Positions 52,665-62,167 are shown, numbered from the stretch's first letter. The stretch: 64,000 bases of DNA from Sphingomonas oligophenolica (GCF_006438955.1 NZ_RCZK01000005.1:186001-250000), one strand, 5' to 3'. Notes: generated by a model from the sequence alone, not told the origin. Numbers and translations: made by a program.

Positions 52665-54262
52665 TGCCATCCGCCGTCGCGCAGGACGGCTGGAGCCCGT
52701 CGCGATCGGCGGCGGGGGGGTACAGCCCGTGGCTGATCGTCGCGATCATCTCGATCCCGACCTTTATGGAGGTGCTCGACACCTCGATCGCCAACGTCGC
52801 GCTCGATCATATCGCGGGCGGGCTGTCGATTTCGGGCGATCAGGCGACGTGGGTGCTGACGAGCTATCTGGTCGCCAATGCGATCGTGATTCCGATTTCG
52901 GGCTGGCTGTCCGACGCGATCGGGCGGAAGCGCTATTTCCTGTTCTCGATCGCGCTGTTCACGCTATCGTCGCTGCTCTGCGGGCTGTCGCCGAACCTCA
53001 CGACGCTGGTGATCGCGCGGATATTGCAGGGCATCGGCGGCGGAGGGCTGGCCCCGGTCGAGCAATCGATCCTGGCCGATACCTTTCCCCCCAAGCAGCG
53101 CGGGATGGCGTTCGCCGCGTTCGCGATCGTCGTCGTGGTGGGGCCGGTGCTTGGGCCGACGCTGGGCGGCTACATCACCGAATATGCCAGTTGGCATTGG
53201 GTGTTCCTGATCAACGTGCCGGTCGGGATCGCGGCCTGGTTTGCGGTCGAATTCTTCGTCGACGAACCCCAGCAGGTCCGGAAGGATCGCGCGAAGAAGT
53301 TTAAGAACGGGCGGATCCGGATCGATTATATCGGGGTGATTCTGGTCGCGCTGGGGCTGGGGTTCCTCGAGATCACCTTCGACCGGGGTCAGCGCGAGGA
53401 CTGGTTCGCGAGCCCGCTGATCCTGGCCAGCGCGATCATCTCGGTGACGTCGCTCATCGCGCTGATCCTGTGGGAGTTGAACCACGACGACCCGGTCATC
53501 GACCTCCGGCTCCTCAAGAACCGGAATTTCTCGCTGACTCTGGTAGTGATGGGCATCACGGGGATGATCCTGTTCGGGACGACGCAGTTGATCCCGCAGA
53601 TGTTGCAGCAGGTGCTCGGCTACAGCTCGCTCGATGCGGGGCTCGCGCTGACCGCGGGGGGGCTCGCGACGCTGGTCGCGGTGCCGTTCGCGGGAAGATT
53701 GAGCGGGAAGGTCGACGTGCGGTTCCTGCTGCTGCCCGCGCTGCTGGTCCAGGCGGCGGCGCTGTGGAATATGGCGAACCTCAACGCCAATATCAGCTTC
53801 GTCGATGCGGCGACCGCGCGGCTGTATCAGGCGATGGCGTTGCCGTTCCTGTTCGTGCCGATCAATGCGATCGCGTATGTCGGGCTGAAGCAGACCCAAA
53901 CCGCGCAGGCATCGTCGTTGCTCAACGTCGCACGCAACCTGGGGGGCACGCTCGGTATCTCGATGTCGCAGTTGTTGCTGGCGACCGGGTTGCAGAAGCA
54001 CCAGTCCGAGCTGGTTCAGGGGCTCAATCCGCTCAACGCCAATTACAACGACTGGCTGTCGAAGGCGTCGGGCGCGTTCGGCGGCGTCGGCGACGGGACC
54101 ACGCCGTTGGCGGTGCTGTATTCGCAGGTTCAGCGCCAGGCGGCGATGCTGGCGTTCCTCGACGTGTTCCGGACGCTGATGATCGTTGTCATTGTCGTCG
54201 CGCCGGTCGTCTTGTTCATGCGACCCGGCAAGCCGGGGAACGCACCCCAAGGAGCCCATTGA
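52664..54262 (+). CDS. emrB: EmrB-type DHA2 multidrug MFS transporter
   Basis: 532 aa with 14 predicted transmembrane helices. DHA2 motifs: FMEVLDTSIANVALDHIAGGL in helix 1, ATWVLTSYLVANAIVIPISGWLSDAIGRKRYF (motif A), GPVLGPTLGGYI (motif C). Proton-driven export of drugs across the inner membrane, with EmrA and the NodT protein carrying them outside. Start and stop overlap both neighbours. Confidence 0.93.
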   Translation: MPSAVAQDGWSPSRSAAGGYSPWLIVAIISIPTFMEVLDTSIANVALDHIAGGLSISGDQATWVLTSYLVANAIVIPISGWLSDAIGRKRYFLFSIALFTLSSLLCGLSPNLTTLVIARILQGIGGGGLAPVEQSILADTFPPKQRGMAFAAFAIVVVVGPVLGPTLGGYITEYASWHWVFLINVPVGIAAWFAVEFFVDEPQQVRKDRAKKFKNGRIRIDYIGVILVALGLGFLEITFDRGQREDWFASPLILASAIISVTSLIALILWELNHDDPVIDLRLLKNRNFSLTLVVMGITGMILFGTTQLIPQMLQQVLGYSSLDAGLALTAGGLATLVAVPFAGRLSGKVDVRFLLLPALLVQAAALWNMANLNANISFVDAATARLYQAMALPFLFVPINAIAYVGLKQTQTAQASSLLNVARNLGGTLGISMSQLLLATGLQKHQSELVQGLNPLNANYNDWLSKASGAFGGVGDGTTPLAVLYSQVQRQAAMLAFLDVFRTLMIVVIVVAPVVLFMRPGKPGNAPQGAH

Positions 54263-55749
54263 TGCGCCGCCTGATCGCCCTCATGACCTCGGTCGCACTC
54301 GCGGGATGCACCGTCGGCCCCGATTACCATGTGCCTGAGGCCGCTGTTCCCCCTGCGTTCGTCGGGCCTCAGCCGAGCGGCCCCACCATCGATCCCGCGA
54401 CGTGGTGGACGGTGTTCGGCGATTCGACGCTCGATTCGCTGGTCGCGCGGGCGCTGAAGGACAATCCTGACATCGCGATCGCCGCCACCCGCGTCAGGGA
54501 AGCGCGGCTGCAGGAGATCGGCGCGCGCGCCAGCGGCAAGCCGGTCGTCAATGCCGACTCCAACGTCACCCATGTCGAATTTAGCAAGAACGCGGGGTTC
54601 GCGTCATTGGCGCGCCAGTTCAGCGGCGGTGGGTCGAGCGGCGCGACGGGATCGGGCAACAGCGGCGGGATCGCGCTACCGGGCAGCGGGATTACGACCT
54701 ACGCCCTGGGCTTCGACGCGAATTGGGAACTCGACGTGTTCGGCGGCGGGCGGCGCGGGATCGAGAGCGCGTTGGCGCGGACCGTTGCGGCGGAGTGGAA
54801 CCGCCGCGATGCCGCGGTGATGGTCGCGGCGGAAGTCGCGCAAGCATATTTCGCGCTGCGGCTCGACCAGACTCAGGCGGCGGTGATCGCGCAGGAGCTC
54901 GAATCGCAACGCGGCGCGCAGCGAATCGCGGGCGAGGTCGCGCGGGTCGGGCTGGTCCCGTCGATCGATGTGACGCGGCAACGATCGTCGATCACCAGCA
55001 CCGAGGCGCGGCTCGCGCCGATTCGTGCGGATGTCGCGGTGCGGCGTCACGCGCTCGCGATCCTGCTGGGCGAATCGCCCGCGGCGCTCGATGCCGAACT
55101 CGCGCGGCCGCTTCCCACGCTCGCGCCGGTGCCCGCGATTCCAGCGGGGCTGCCGACCGATCTGCTGCGGCGTCGTCCGGATATTCGCGCGGCGGAACGC
55201 AATCTCGGGGCGGCGACTGCGGATATCGGGGTCGCGGTGGCCGATCTGTATCCCAAGTTCACGCTGACCGGCCTAGTCCAGCTGATTTCGTCGACGCTCG
55301 CGACACTGTTCAGCGGCAACAGCCTGCAACTCACCGGCACCGGCGCTGCGCAATTCCCGCTGGTCGATTGGGGGCGGCGCGGCGCAGCGGTCGATACGCG
55401 CAAGGCCCAGCGCGACGAGGCTTACACGCGCTATCGCGCCACGGTGCTCGGCGCGCTGCGCGATGTTGAGGATGCGCTGGCACGGATCGAGGCGGAGCGC
55501 GCCCGCCGCACCGCGTTGCTGAGCGCGGTCGGCGATGCGGAGGCCAGCGTCCACGCCATCTCGGCGCAGTACCGAACCGGATTCGTCGCGCAGGATTCGC
55601 TGCTCAACGCGGAGGCGCAATTGCTAGCGGCGCGCGAACAGGTCGCAGGAAGCGACGCGCAGCTCCGTCAGCAGACGATCGCGCTGTTTAAGGCGATGGG
55701 GGGCGGGTGGTCGGATCAAGGTGATCCGACCATGTTACTCAAGCAATAG
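54262..55749 (+). CDS. NodT-family outer-membrane lipoprotein channel
   Basis: 495 aa. Lipobox SVALAGC at residues about 11-17 followed by TVGPDYHVPEA, the standard NodT start; two OEP repeats (about 60-260 and 280-480), with LPTDLLRRRPDIRAAERNL in the second. It has a Gly/Ser-rich insertion (FSGGGSSGATGSGNSGG, about 118-136). It forms the outer duct for the EmrAB pump. The stop is followed by no clear terminator. Confidence 0.93.
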   Translation: MRRLIALMTSVALAGCTVGPDYHVPEAAVPPAFVGPQPSGPTIDPATWWTVFGDSTLDSLVARALKDNPDIAIAATRVREARLQEIGARASGKPVVNADSNVTHVEFSKNAGFASLARQFSGGGSSGATGSGNSGGIALPGSGITTYALGFDANWELDVFGGGRRGIESALARTVAAEWNRRDAAVMVAAEVAQAYFALRLDQTQAAVIAQELESQRGAQRIAGEVARVGLVPSIDVTRQRSSITSTEARLAPIRADVAVRRHALAILLGESPAALDAELARPLPTLAPVPAIPAGLPTDLLRRRPDIRAAERNLGAATADIGVAVADLYPKFTLTGLVQLISSTLATLFSGNSLQLTGTGAAQFPLVDWGRRGAAVDTRKAQRDEAYTRYRATVLGALRDVEDALARIEAERARRTALLSAVGDAEASVHAISAQYRTGFVAQDSLLNAEAQLLAAREQVAGSDAQLRQQTIALFKAMGGGWSDQGDPTMLLKQ

Positions 55750-55844
55750 TGCGTCGGAACAACAGTTTACATGAAGAGAGCCGGCCCGACTGACGCAATC
55801 CCGGCGTGATGGCCGATCCGCATCATGTCGAGCCGACGTGTGGC

Positions 55845-55898
55845 TTACCAGGGGCGGATATCTTGCCCATGGACGAGCGCTAGAATGAACGCGAGCAT
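55845..55898 (-). CDS. Possible 17-aa peptide
   Basis: A short frame on the minus strand encoding MLAFILALVHGQDIRPW. GGGAG lies six bases before the ATG. The hydrophobic first half followed by a polar end resembles small single-helix membrane peptides. Its existence is uncertain: no homologue is recognised, and the frame is short enough to arise by chance. Confidence 0.3.
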   Translation of the reverse strand: MLAFILALVHGQDIRPW

Positions 55899-55944
55899 GG
55901 TTTTCTCCCATTTTTATCACATTTCCTGAGAAATGCAGGTCATA

Positions 55945-55962
55945 GTTAATGGAATCTTTACC
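55945..55962 (+). promoter_or_regulatory. CtrA-box-like site upstream of the EAL gene
   Basis: GTTAA-TGGAATC-TTTAC differs by one base from the CtrA consensus GTTAA-N7-TTAAC. It lies in an AT-rich patch about 90 bp before the EAL gene; ATAGTTAA (55942-55949) and TTAACTAT (55977-55984) also form an inverted pair here. The 303-bp gap 55750-56052 otherwise holds only the possible 17-aa peptide on the other strand. Confidence 0.3.
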
Positions 55963-56052
55963 ACACTCCAAGTTCGTTAACTATTAATCTGGCGCACCAC
56001 GGCAGTTATATCGCTTAATCGGTTCTTCAGCTGTCGCGGGTAGAGCGAAGGG

Positions 56053-57360
56053 ATGGCTCTCGACGTGATCCCCGCCGATACGCATCGTCCCGACGATAAC
56101 GGGAGAATCCCGATCACGCCGCCGTTTCCGCTCTGGCAGTTTCGTGTAATCGGCGAGATTGCCAATTTTGACGGGCTGCGACGGACACTGGGCGTCGACA
56201 ATGTTAGCCTTTTGATGGACCATGTCGTTGAGCGTCTTAGCGCGCGACATCCTCGTGCGCGCTTCGTCGGGATCGGCCGACGCCAGATCGACATTGCGTT
56301 CGATGGAGCGTTCGCTTCCGACTTAGAAAAGGGCACAGCAAGTTTCACGCGCAGCTGCGCGCAACCGTTCGACCTAGATGGCCGCAGCCATCGCGTTGAA
56401 ATGGTCTTTGGCGGAGCGGCAGCTTCAATGCAGCGCGTCGACGAGATTTTGCTCGTCGAGCAGGCGGAACAAGCGCTTGCCAAGTCGCGCGCCGCCGATC
56501 GCGCGGTCGTGCATGAGTTGGGTGCGATAGAAAAAGGGGAAGCAGCGTGGCTCACAGCGGGGTTGCAACGTGCGCTAGACCACGATGAACTGTTCCTGCA
56601 TTACCAGCCCAAACTAAACGTTCGCCGCCAGGAAATCACGAGTGCGGAAGCGCTGATTAGGTGGCAACACCCCCAACGCGGCGTAATTATGCCGGGCGAT
56701 TTCATTCCCGCAGCAGAACAATCACGCCTGATCGGGCCGGTGACGCTGTGGACGATTAGGCGTTCGATTGCGGATCAGGCGTCGCTGGCGGCACGCGGGC
56801 ACGATCTTCGGATATTCATCAACATTTCTGGACAGCTACTGAGCGATGCTTCATTCGTGCGCGCTGCGTGCGAGCTTGTCGCCACCACCGATGCCAAGCT
56901 CGGATTTGAAGTTACCGAAACCTCGGTGATCCGCGATCCGCAGAGCGCGATCGCTAATCTCCAGGCTTTTGCGGACTATGGAATCGTGATTTCGATTGAT
57001 GACTATGGCGCGGGTTTATCGTCGTTAGCGTATCTCAAGCAGCTGCCCGCGCGGGAACTGAAGATCGACCGGCTTTTTGTGACGCAGCTTACCCGTTCGA
57101 ATCGCGATCCGTTGATCGTGCGGTCGACGATCGATCTGGCCCATGCGCTGGAAATGGAGGTTGTCGCGGAGGGGGTCGAGACTCATGCGGCGATGGCATT
57201 GTTGACGGTAATGGGGTGCGACATGATCCAGGGCTTCCTGATCTGCCGCCCGATTGGACTCGATATGCTTGCAGTTTTCCTTAACGAGGATCGTCACGCT
57301 GAGCTAAAACCCGATGACGCGACATTCTTCGGCGTAGCGACCGCGACGATCAGACGTTGA
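56053..57360 (+). CDS. Cyclic-di-GMP phosphodiesterase (EAL domain) with N-terminal degenerate region
   Basis: 435 aa. Residues about 170-420 form a catalytic-looking EAL domain: E199-A-L in SAEALIRWQHPQRG, FINISGQLL, GFEVTETS, DDYGAGLSSLAYLKQLP, LKIDRLFV, VAEGVETH and GFLICRP, so metal and catalytic residues are kept. The N-terminal 160 residues look like a GGDEF fold that has lost its active-site motif. It hydrolyses c-di-GMP. The gene overlaps the kinase gene, suggesting shared signalling. Confidence 0.88.
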   Translation: MALDVIPADTHRPDDNGRIPITPPFPLWQFRVIGEIANFDGLRRTLGVDNVSLLMDHVVERLSARHPRARFVGIGRRQIDIAFDGAFASDLEKGTASFTRSCAQPFDLDGRSHRVEMVFGGAAASMQRVDEILLVEQAEQALAKSRAADRAVVHELGAIEKGEAAWLTAGLQRALDHDELFLHYQPKLNVRRQEITSAEALIRWQHPQRGVIMPGDFIPAAEQSRLIGPVTLWTIRRSIADQASLAARGHDLRIFINISGQLLSDASFVRAACELVATTDAKLGFEVTETSVIRDPQSAIANLQAFADYGIVISIDDYGAGLSSLAYLKQLPARELKIDRLFVTQLTRSNRDPLIVRSTIDLAHALEMEVVAEGVETHAAMALLTVMGCDMIQGFLICRPIGLDMLAVFLNEDRHAELKPDDATFFGVATATIRR

Positions 57361-59810
57361 TGTGCATGACGAGGCCCGCTTACAGAACGAGTGCAGTTAC
57401 GCTTACCGGATTGTTGCTTATCTGGGCGTCCCCTGCGTTTGCTCAGCGTACTAAGAATTTTGATGAACTGGTCGCCGAAGCGAAATCCGCGATGCAGACA
57501 AATCCACGGATAGCGATAACGAAAGCAGCGGCAGCGGAGTACTTGGCGACACAAAAACCTAGAGCGGACGAGCGCGATATTATGATCGCCACTGCTCAGT
57601 GGTTGACAGGAGAGGCTCTGCTCAGGCTAGATGAGGAAGATCGCGCGATCCCCTTGCTCGCGCAGGCGCTAAAGGTTGCCGCGGCGCGCCGCCCGGGATC
57701 GGTGCTGGAGGCCGATCTGCTGCTCGCCACCGGCGGGGTAGCGACCGAGCGGGGGGAAGTAGCCAAAGCGTTGCTCGACTATCAGGCGGCGCATCGAATA
57801 TATCGCGCTCGCGCTCAGACACGCAGTCAGGCAAAAGCACTTATCCAAATTGCGATCCTTTATTATGGCGCGAACGATTGGGTTTCTGCGCTGCGCTATT
57901 ATCGAGAGGCGCTGGATGCGTACGCCGTGGACCCCGGCCTTGCTCTGTCGATCCATAATGGCCGCGGGAACGCGTTAACCGAGCTCCGACGATTCAAGGA
58001 GGCACGCGCTGAATTTACGGAAGCCATTAGACTCGCACGTCAAATGAATAGTCCGTTGTTAACTGCTACGGTGCTAAATAATGCGGCTCGCCTAGACCTC
58101 CGCATTGGAGATCTCGTTAACGCTGACCTCGCACTATCAGCCAGCTTTCGCGAAACTGGCAATGATGCGCCATCCGAATTCCGCAAACAGCAGCTTGCGC
58201 TGGCCGCCCAGGCTGCGTTTCAACATCGGAGCTATTCACGTGCCGAAGGATTGATCGCGCAGAGCTTTGAGGGTGCCGACTTTGCGAAAACTACGCTGGC
58301 GGATCGCGATGCGCATGAAACGGCGTTCCGAACCTATCGCGCGCTGCATCGCGAAGACCTCGCGCTCGTGCATTTGCAAGCGTTGAAACGGCTCGATGAT
58401 GATGCGACCGATCTTGCGCGCTCGACCAGCGCCGCGCTGATGGGCGCGCGGTTCGATTTCGCCAACCAGGCGCTCAAGATCGCCAATCTCAAGGCCGAGG
58501 ACGCGCAGAAGACCGTCGCGATCGAGCGCACCCGTGCCAGCACGCAGCGCGAGATTTTTCTCGGCGCCGCGACGGCGACGATCATCCTGATCCTGATGCT
58601 GCTGTATGCGCTGCGCACCAGTCGTCGCGCCCGCGAAACCGTTCAGGTCGCCAATGACGATCTGGCGGTGACCAACAGCGCGCTCGGCAAGGCGCTCGCC
58701 GCCAAGACCGAATTTCTGGCGACTACCAGCCACGAAATCCGTACGCCGCTGAACGGCATCCTGGGCATGACGCAGGTGATGCTGGTCGACCGATCGCTCG
58801 ACGCCGCCACGCGCGATCGGCTGTCGGTGGTGCAGGAAGCGGGGGTCGCGATGAAGGCACTCGTCGATGATATTCTCGACGTCGCCAAGATGGAGACCGG
58901 CAACCTGACGATCGAGCACAATCCGTTCGATCTCAAGGCGACGATCCTGGCGGCCAGCGGCCTGTGGGAAACCCAGGCGCGCGCCAAGGGGCTGGGGTTC
59001 GAACGGAACCTCGACGCGTGTCCGACAATGGTGTGCGGCGATGCCGCCCGGGTGCGACAGATTCTGTTCAACCTGTTGTCCAACGCGATCAAATTCACCG
59101 CGGACGGCCGGATCGGATTGACGGTCGGTCGGGGTGCCGATGGCCGTTGCCGGTTCGAGGTGACCGACACCGGGATCGGAATCGCGCCCGACAAGATCGA
59201 CGCGATCTTCGAATCGTTTCGCCAGGCGGACACGAGCACGACCCGGCACTTCGGCGGCACCGGACTGGGCCTGACCATCAGCCGCAACCTCGCGCGCGCG
59301 ATGGGTGGCGAGGTGTCGGCGCGCAGTGTGGTGGGTGAGGGGACCAGTTTTGCGGTCGATATACCGCTTCCCGACGCCGCCGCGGTCCCGGTGATTGCGG
59401 GTGGGTCCGATTCGGATACAATCGATCTCGTGATCGTCGATCGCAACCCGATAGCACGCTCGATGCTCAAGACCATTTTAGCGCCGCACCATCCGTGCGT
59501 CGTTGCGGTGGGATCGATCGACGAGGCGATGGTGGTGGCCCAACGCGCCCGGATCGCGAGGCTTCTCGTCGATGGGGCGGGGATGGAGCCTGACGTGCTG
59601 ACCATTCGGCTGAAGGCGCTGGCCACCGCGACCGGCGCCACCATTGCGCTGCTCTGGCCGGCGGCCGATGAGAGCGCGTTGAGCGGGCTTGATGTGATCG
59701 ATTCGCAGGCGGTGATCCTGAAGCCGATCGCGGGAAACGCGCTGGTGCAACGAATTACGACACTGGGTGCGCCGGCAGCGCGCACACCGCTTGTGTCAGA
59801 AGCGGCATGA
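57360..59810 (+). CDS. Hybrid histidine kinase with TPR sensor region
   Basis: 816 aa. Signal peptide (cut near SPAFAQ), a periplasmic TPR-like region (about residues 40-340), a coil and one transmembrane helix (about 396-417), then HisKA with phospho-acceptor H458 (TTSHEIRTPLNGILG), HATPase with NLLSNAIKFT and DTGIGIAPDK, GGTGLGLTIS, and a C-terminal receiver-like domain (about 685-805; Asp in LLVDGAG, Lys in ILKPIA). ATG at 57360 overlaps the EAL stop. The sensor half is visibly richer in A+T than the kinase half. Confidence 0.88.
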   Translation: MCMTRPAYRTSAVTLTGLLLIWASPAFAQRTKNFDELVAEAKSAMQTNPRIAITKAAAAEYLATQKPRADERDIMIATAQWLTGEALLRLDEEDRAIPLLAQALKVAAARRPGSVLEADLLLATGGVATERGEVAKALLDYQAAHRIYRARAQTRSQAKALIQIAILYYGANDWVSALRYYREALDAYAVDPGLALSIHNGRGNALTELRRFKEARAEFTEAIRLARQMNSPLLTATVLNNAARLDLRIGDLVNADLALSASFRETGNDAPSEFRKQQLALAAQAAFQHRSYSRAEGLIAQSFEGADFAKTTLADRDAHETAFRTYRALHREDLALVHLQALKRLDDDATDLARSTSAALMGARFDFANQALKIANLKAEDAQKTVAIERTRASTQREIFLGAATATIILILMLLYALRTSRRARETVQVANDDLAVTNSALGKALAAKTEFLATTSHEIRTPLNGILGMTQVMLVDRSLDAATRDRLSVVQEAGVAMKALVDDILDVAKMETGNLTIEHNPFDLKATILAASGLWETQARAKGLGFERNLDACPTMVCGDAARVRQILFNLLSNAIKFTADGRIGLTVGRGADGRCRFEVTDTGIGIAPDKIDAIFESFRQADTSTTRHFGGTGLGLTISRNLARAMGGEVSARSVVGEGTSFAVDIPLPDAAAVPVIAGGSDSDTIDLVIVDRNPIARSMLKTILAPHHPCVVAVGSIDEAMVVAQRARIARLLVDGAGMEPDVLTIRLKALATATGATIALLWPAADESALSGLDVIDSQAVILKPIAGNALVQRITTLGAPAARTPLVSEAA

Positions 59811-59877
59811 GGGCTAGACGCCTGCCGATGCGACCAGGAAAACTGCCTTATCCACGCCTGTATCGGCGATTCCGCCG

Positions 59878-60267
59878 ATGAAGGTTCTCTTCATCGAAGA
59901 CGATCGGATGAACCGGCGCGTGGTAAAGGACATGCTCGATGTCGCGGGGGCGATGATGATCGAAGCTGAGAGCGCGGAAGTAGGGCTCAAGCTGCTCGAC
60001 GCGACCGATGTCGACCTGCTGCTCGTCGATCTGCGGATGCCGGGGATGGATGGCATCACCGCGATCCAGCATATCCGCGCGCGGGGCGATGCCAAGGCGA
60101 GGCTGCCGGTCATCGTCGTGACCGCCGATACCGCGCCTGATCTGCGCGAACGCTGCCTTGCCGCGGGGGCCGACGACGTGTTGTTCAAGCCCGTCGCGAT
60201 GGAAGCCTTGTTCGAAGCGATGGGTCGGCTGTTGGCCGGCGACGGCGGCGACGGCGTGATCAGCTAA
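59878..60267 (+). CDS. Single-domain response regulator
   Basis: 129 aa CheY-like receiver: acidic pair E7-D8-D9, phospho-acceptor D51 (LLLVDLRMPGMDG), T82 and K104 (LFKPV). There is no output domain. It lies 67 bp after the hybrid kinase, its probable phospho-donor, and may pass the signal to another protein. Its stop overlaps the methyltransferase stop on the other strand by four bases. Confidence 0.9.
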   Translation: MKVLFIEDDRMNRRVVKDMLDVAGAMMIEAESAEVGLKLLDATDVDLLLVDLRMPGMDGITAIQHIRARGDAKARLPVIVVTADTAPDLRERCLAAGADDVLFKPVAMEALFEAMGRLLAGDGGDGVIS

Positions 60268-61103
60268 CGCGGCGGCGATGTGAGCGCGTCGGCGAGCGAG
60301 GCGGTGGCGCTGCCGCGGCGCGCGGGCTGGGGCTGCGAGGCGTCGGGCGCCCACCCGGTCAGATAGACGATCGCCACCCGCTCGGTCGTGCGCCCGTCGG
60401 CGTCGGCCATCGCCGCATAGTCATCGGCGGCGCGCCTCGGCGTTTGGCGGGCCATCGGCTCACGACCCGACAACAGGTTCGTCGCCGCCATTCCGCGAAG
60501 GTCGTCGATCGCCGAGTCGAACGAGCGATAGCGGATATCGAGGGTCTCGACATCGGCGACCGGAAGCGCGAACCCGGCGCGGACCAGCAGGTCGCCCGCC
60601 GAGCGCACGTCGATCTGCGGGTGGAGCCGTGCGGCGGGTCGGTCGGCTTCCGCGCTGCGCAGCGTGGATCGCAACGCGGGAAGGCTCCCCGCCCCGACGA
60701 AGGCACCCAGGAACAGCCCGTCGGGGCGCAACACACGGCGGATCAGCGAAAGCGCGCCGGGCAGATCGTTGACCTGATCGAGCACCCCCGCGCTCACCAC
60801 GAGGTCGAACGTCGCGTCGCCGAACGGCAGGCAATCTTCGTCGGCTTGCACGCCATGCGCTGCCGCGGCGAAGGCAAAGCCCGCGTCCAGTCGTGCGACG
60901 CGGGCGTTGGACGGCGCGAAGGCGGCGTCGAAACAGCCGAGGTCGAGGACCTCGGTGAAGGCGCGCGTCACGCTCGCCAGCCGGTCGACGATCCCCTCGA
61001 TCATCGCGGCGCGCAGGAAATCATGGTTGGCAAAGATGGGCGCGGCACGGTCGCGGCGGCGGCGGCGCGCGGCACGATCGAAGATGTCGGGGACGGGGGT
61101 CAT
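60264..61103 (-). CDS. SAM-dependent methyltransferase (BioC-like)
   Basis: 279 aa class I methyltransferase: DLGCFDAAFAP in the SAM site, EDCLPFGDATFDLVVSAGVLDQVNDLPGALSLIRRVLRPDGLFLGAF. The N-terminus DIFDRAARRRRRDRAA is shared with the BioC/NDUFAF5-like group. Target is unknown; malonyl-ACP O-methylation or assembly-factor roles are possible. ATG at 61103 shares two bases with the divergent comF ATG. Confidence 0.85.
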   Translation of the reverse strand: MTPVPDIFDRAARRRRRDRAAPIFANHDFLRAAMIEGIVDRLASVTRAFTEVLDLGCFDAAFAPSNARVARLDAGFAFAAAAHGVQADEDCLPFGDATFDLVVSAGVLDQVNDLPGALSLIRRVLRPDGLFLGAFVGAGSLPALRSTLRSAEADRPAARLHPQIDVRSAGDLLVRAGFALPVADVETLDIRYRSFDSAIDDLRGMAATNLLSGREPMARQTPRRAADDYAAMADADGRTTERVAIVYLTGWAPDASQPQPARRGSATASLADALTSPPR

Positions 61104-61878
61104 GGCCGCGCTTGTGCCGCGCGGGCTGCCCGCCGACAAGGACCGGGTGCGCCGATTGTCCGACTCGCTCGCCTCGCTGCTGTCGCTCGCGCTGCCCCCG
61201 CGCTGCCCGGGCTGCGCGACTCCGGTCGACTGCGATCATCGTTTCTGCGCGACCTGCTGGCAGGGTTTGCATTTCTTGCGACCGCCCTGGTGCGCGCGGT
61301 GCAACCGACCGTTCGATTATGATCGCGGCGAGGGGGCGTGGTGCGCGTCTTGCCTCGCCGATCCGCCCCGCGTTGACGGCATCCGCGCTGCGGTCGCCTA
61401 TGGCGCGGTGGCGCGGCGGCTCGCGCTGAAGCTTAAATATGGCGGACGGATCGGGGTGGCCGACACCATGGCGGCGCTTCTCGCGCCGACTATGGCCGAC
61501 GGGGCCGATCTGCTCGTGCCGGTGCCGTTGCATCGCTGGCGACTGTGGTCGCGCGCCTTCAACCAGGCGGTGTTGATCGCGCGCGCGCTGTCGCGGCACA
61601 CCGACGTGCCGGTCGAGATCGGCGCGCTCGTCCGCACTCGACGTACCGCCGTGCTGCGCGGACTCGATCGCCGCCGCCGTCGGCGCGCGGTCGCGGGGGC
61701 GTTTCGCGTCGTCGAGCGAAGCCTGGTCGAGGGCCGCGCGATCGTTCTGGTCGACGATGTCTATACCAGCGGCGCCACCGCCGATGCGTGCGCGCGCGTC
61801 TTGCTCAAGGCGGGCGCCGCGAGCGTGTCGGTCGCTTGCTGGGCGCGCGTAGTAGGCGATGATCCTGCCGCACATTGA
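61102..61878 (+). CDS. comF: ComF-family amidophosphoribosyltransferase-like protein
   Basis: 258 aa. N-terminal zinc-finger-like part with CPGCATPVDCDHRFCATCW and WCARCNRPFD ... WCASCL, then a phosphoribosyltransferase fold (RAFNQAVLIARAL, IVLVDDVYTSGATADAC). In competent bacteria ComF aids DNA uptake; in others the role is unclear. ATG at 61102 is used; GTG at 61147 has AAGGA four bases upstream and may be the true start. Followed closely by grxC. Confidence 0.88.
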   Translation: MAALVPRGLPADKDRVRRLSDSLASLLSLALPPRCPGCATPVDCDHRFCATCWQGLHFLRPPWCARCNRPFDYDRGEGAWCASCLADPPRVDGIRAAVAYGAVARRLALKLKYGGRIGVADTMAALLAPTMADGADLLVPVPLHRWRLWSRAFNQAVLIARALSRHTDVPVEIGALVRTRRTAVLRGLDRRRRRRAVAGAFRVVERSLVEGRAIVLVDDVYTSGATADACARVLLKAGAASVSVACWARVVGDDPAAH

Positions 61879-61909
61879 CTTCGAACGAGGGAGTGCGCAC
61901 CTGACAGCG

Positions 61910-62167
61910 ATGGCGAAGATCGAAGTCTACACTAAAGCATTCTGTCCCTATTGCGCGCGCGCGCTGCGGTTGCTCGAGAGCAAGGGCGTCGCGGTCGAGG
62001 ACCATGATATCACGATGGGCGGCCCCAAGCGGGGCGAGATGCTCGCGCGATCTGGCGGTCGGAGCACCGTGCCGCAGATCTTTATCGACGGTCGCCACAT
62101 CGGCGGATCGGACGATCTGGCCGCGCTCGAAGCCCGCGGGGGCCTGCAGCCGCTGCTCGACGCATGA
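61910..62167 (+). CDS. grxC: Glutaredoxin 3
   Basis: 85 aa. Redox active site CPYC (residues 11-14) after KIEVYTKAF, TVPQIFIDGRHIGGSDDLAAL with the cis-Pro. It reduces disulfides and glutathionylated proteins with glutathione. ATG at 61910 gives the typical length. The stop overlaps the amidase start (ATGA). Confidence 0.95.
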   Translation: MAKIEVYTKAFCPYCARALRLLESKGVAVEDHDITMGGPKRGEMLARSGGRSTVPQIFIDGRHIGGSDDLAALEARGGLQPLLDA

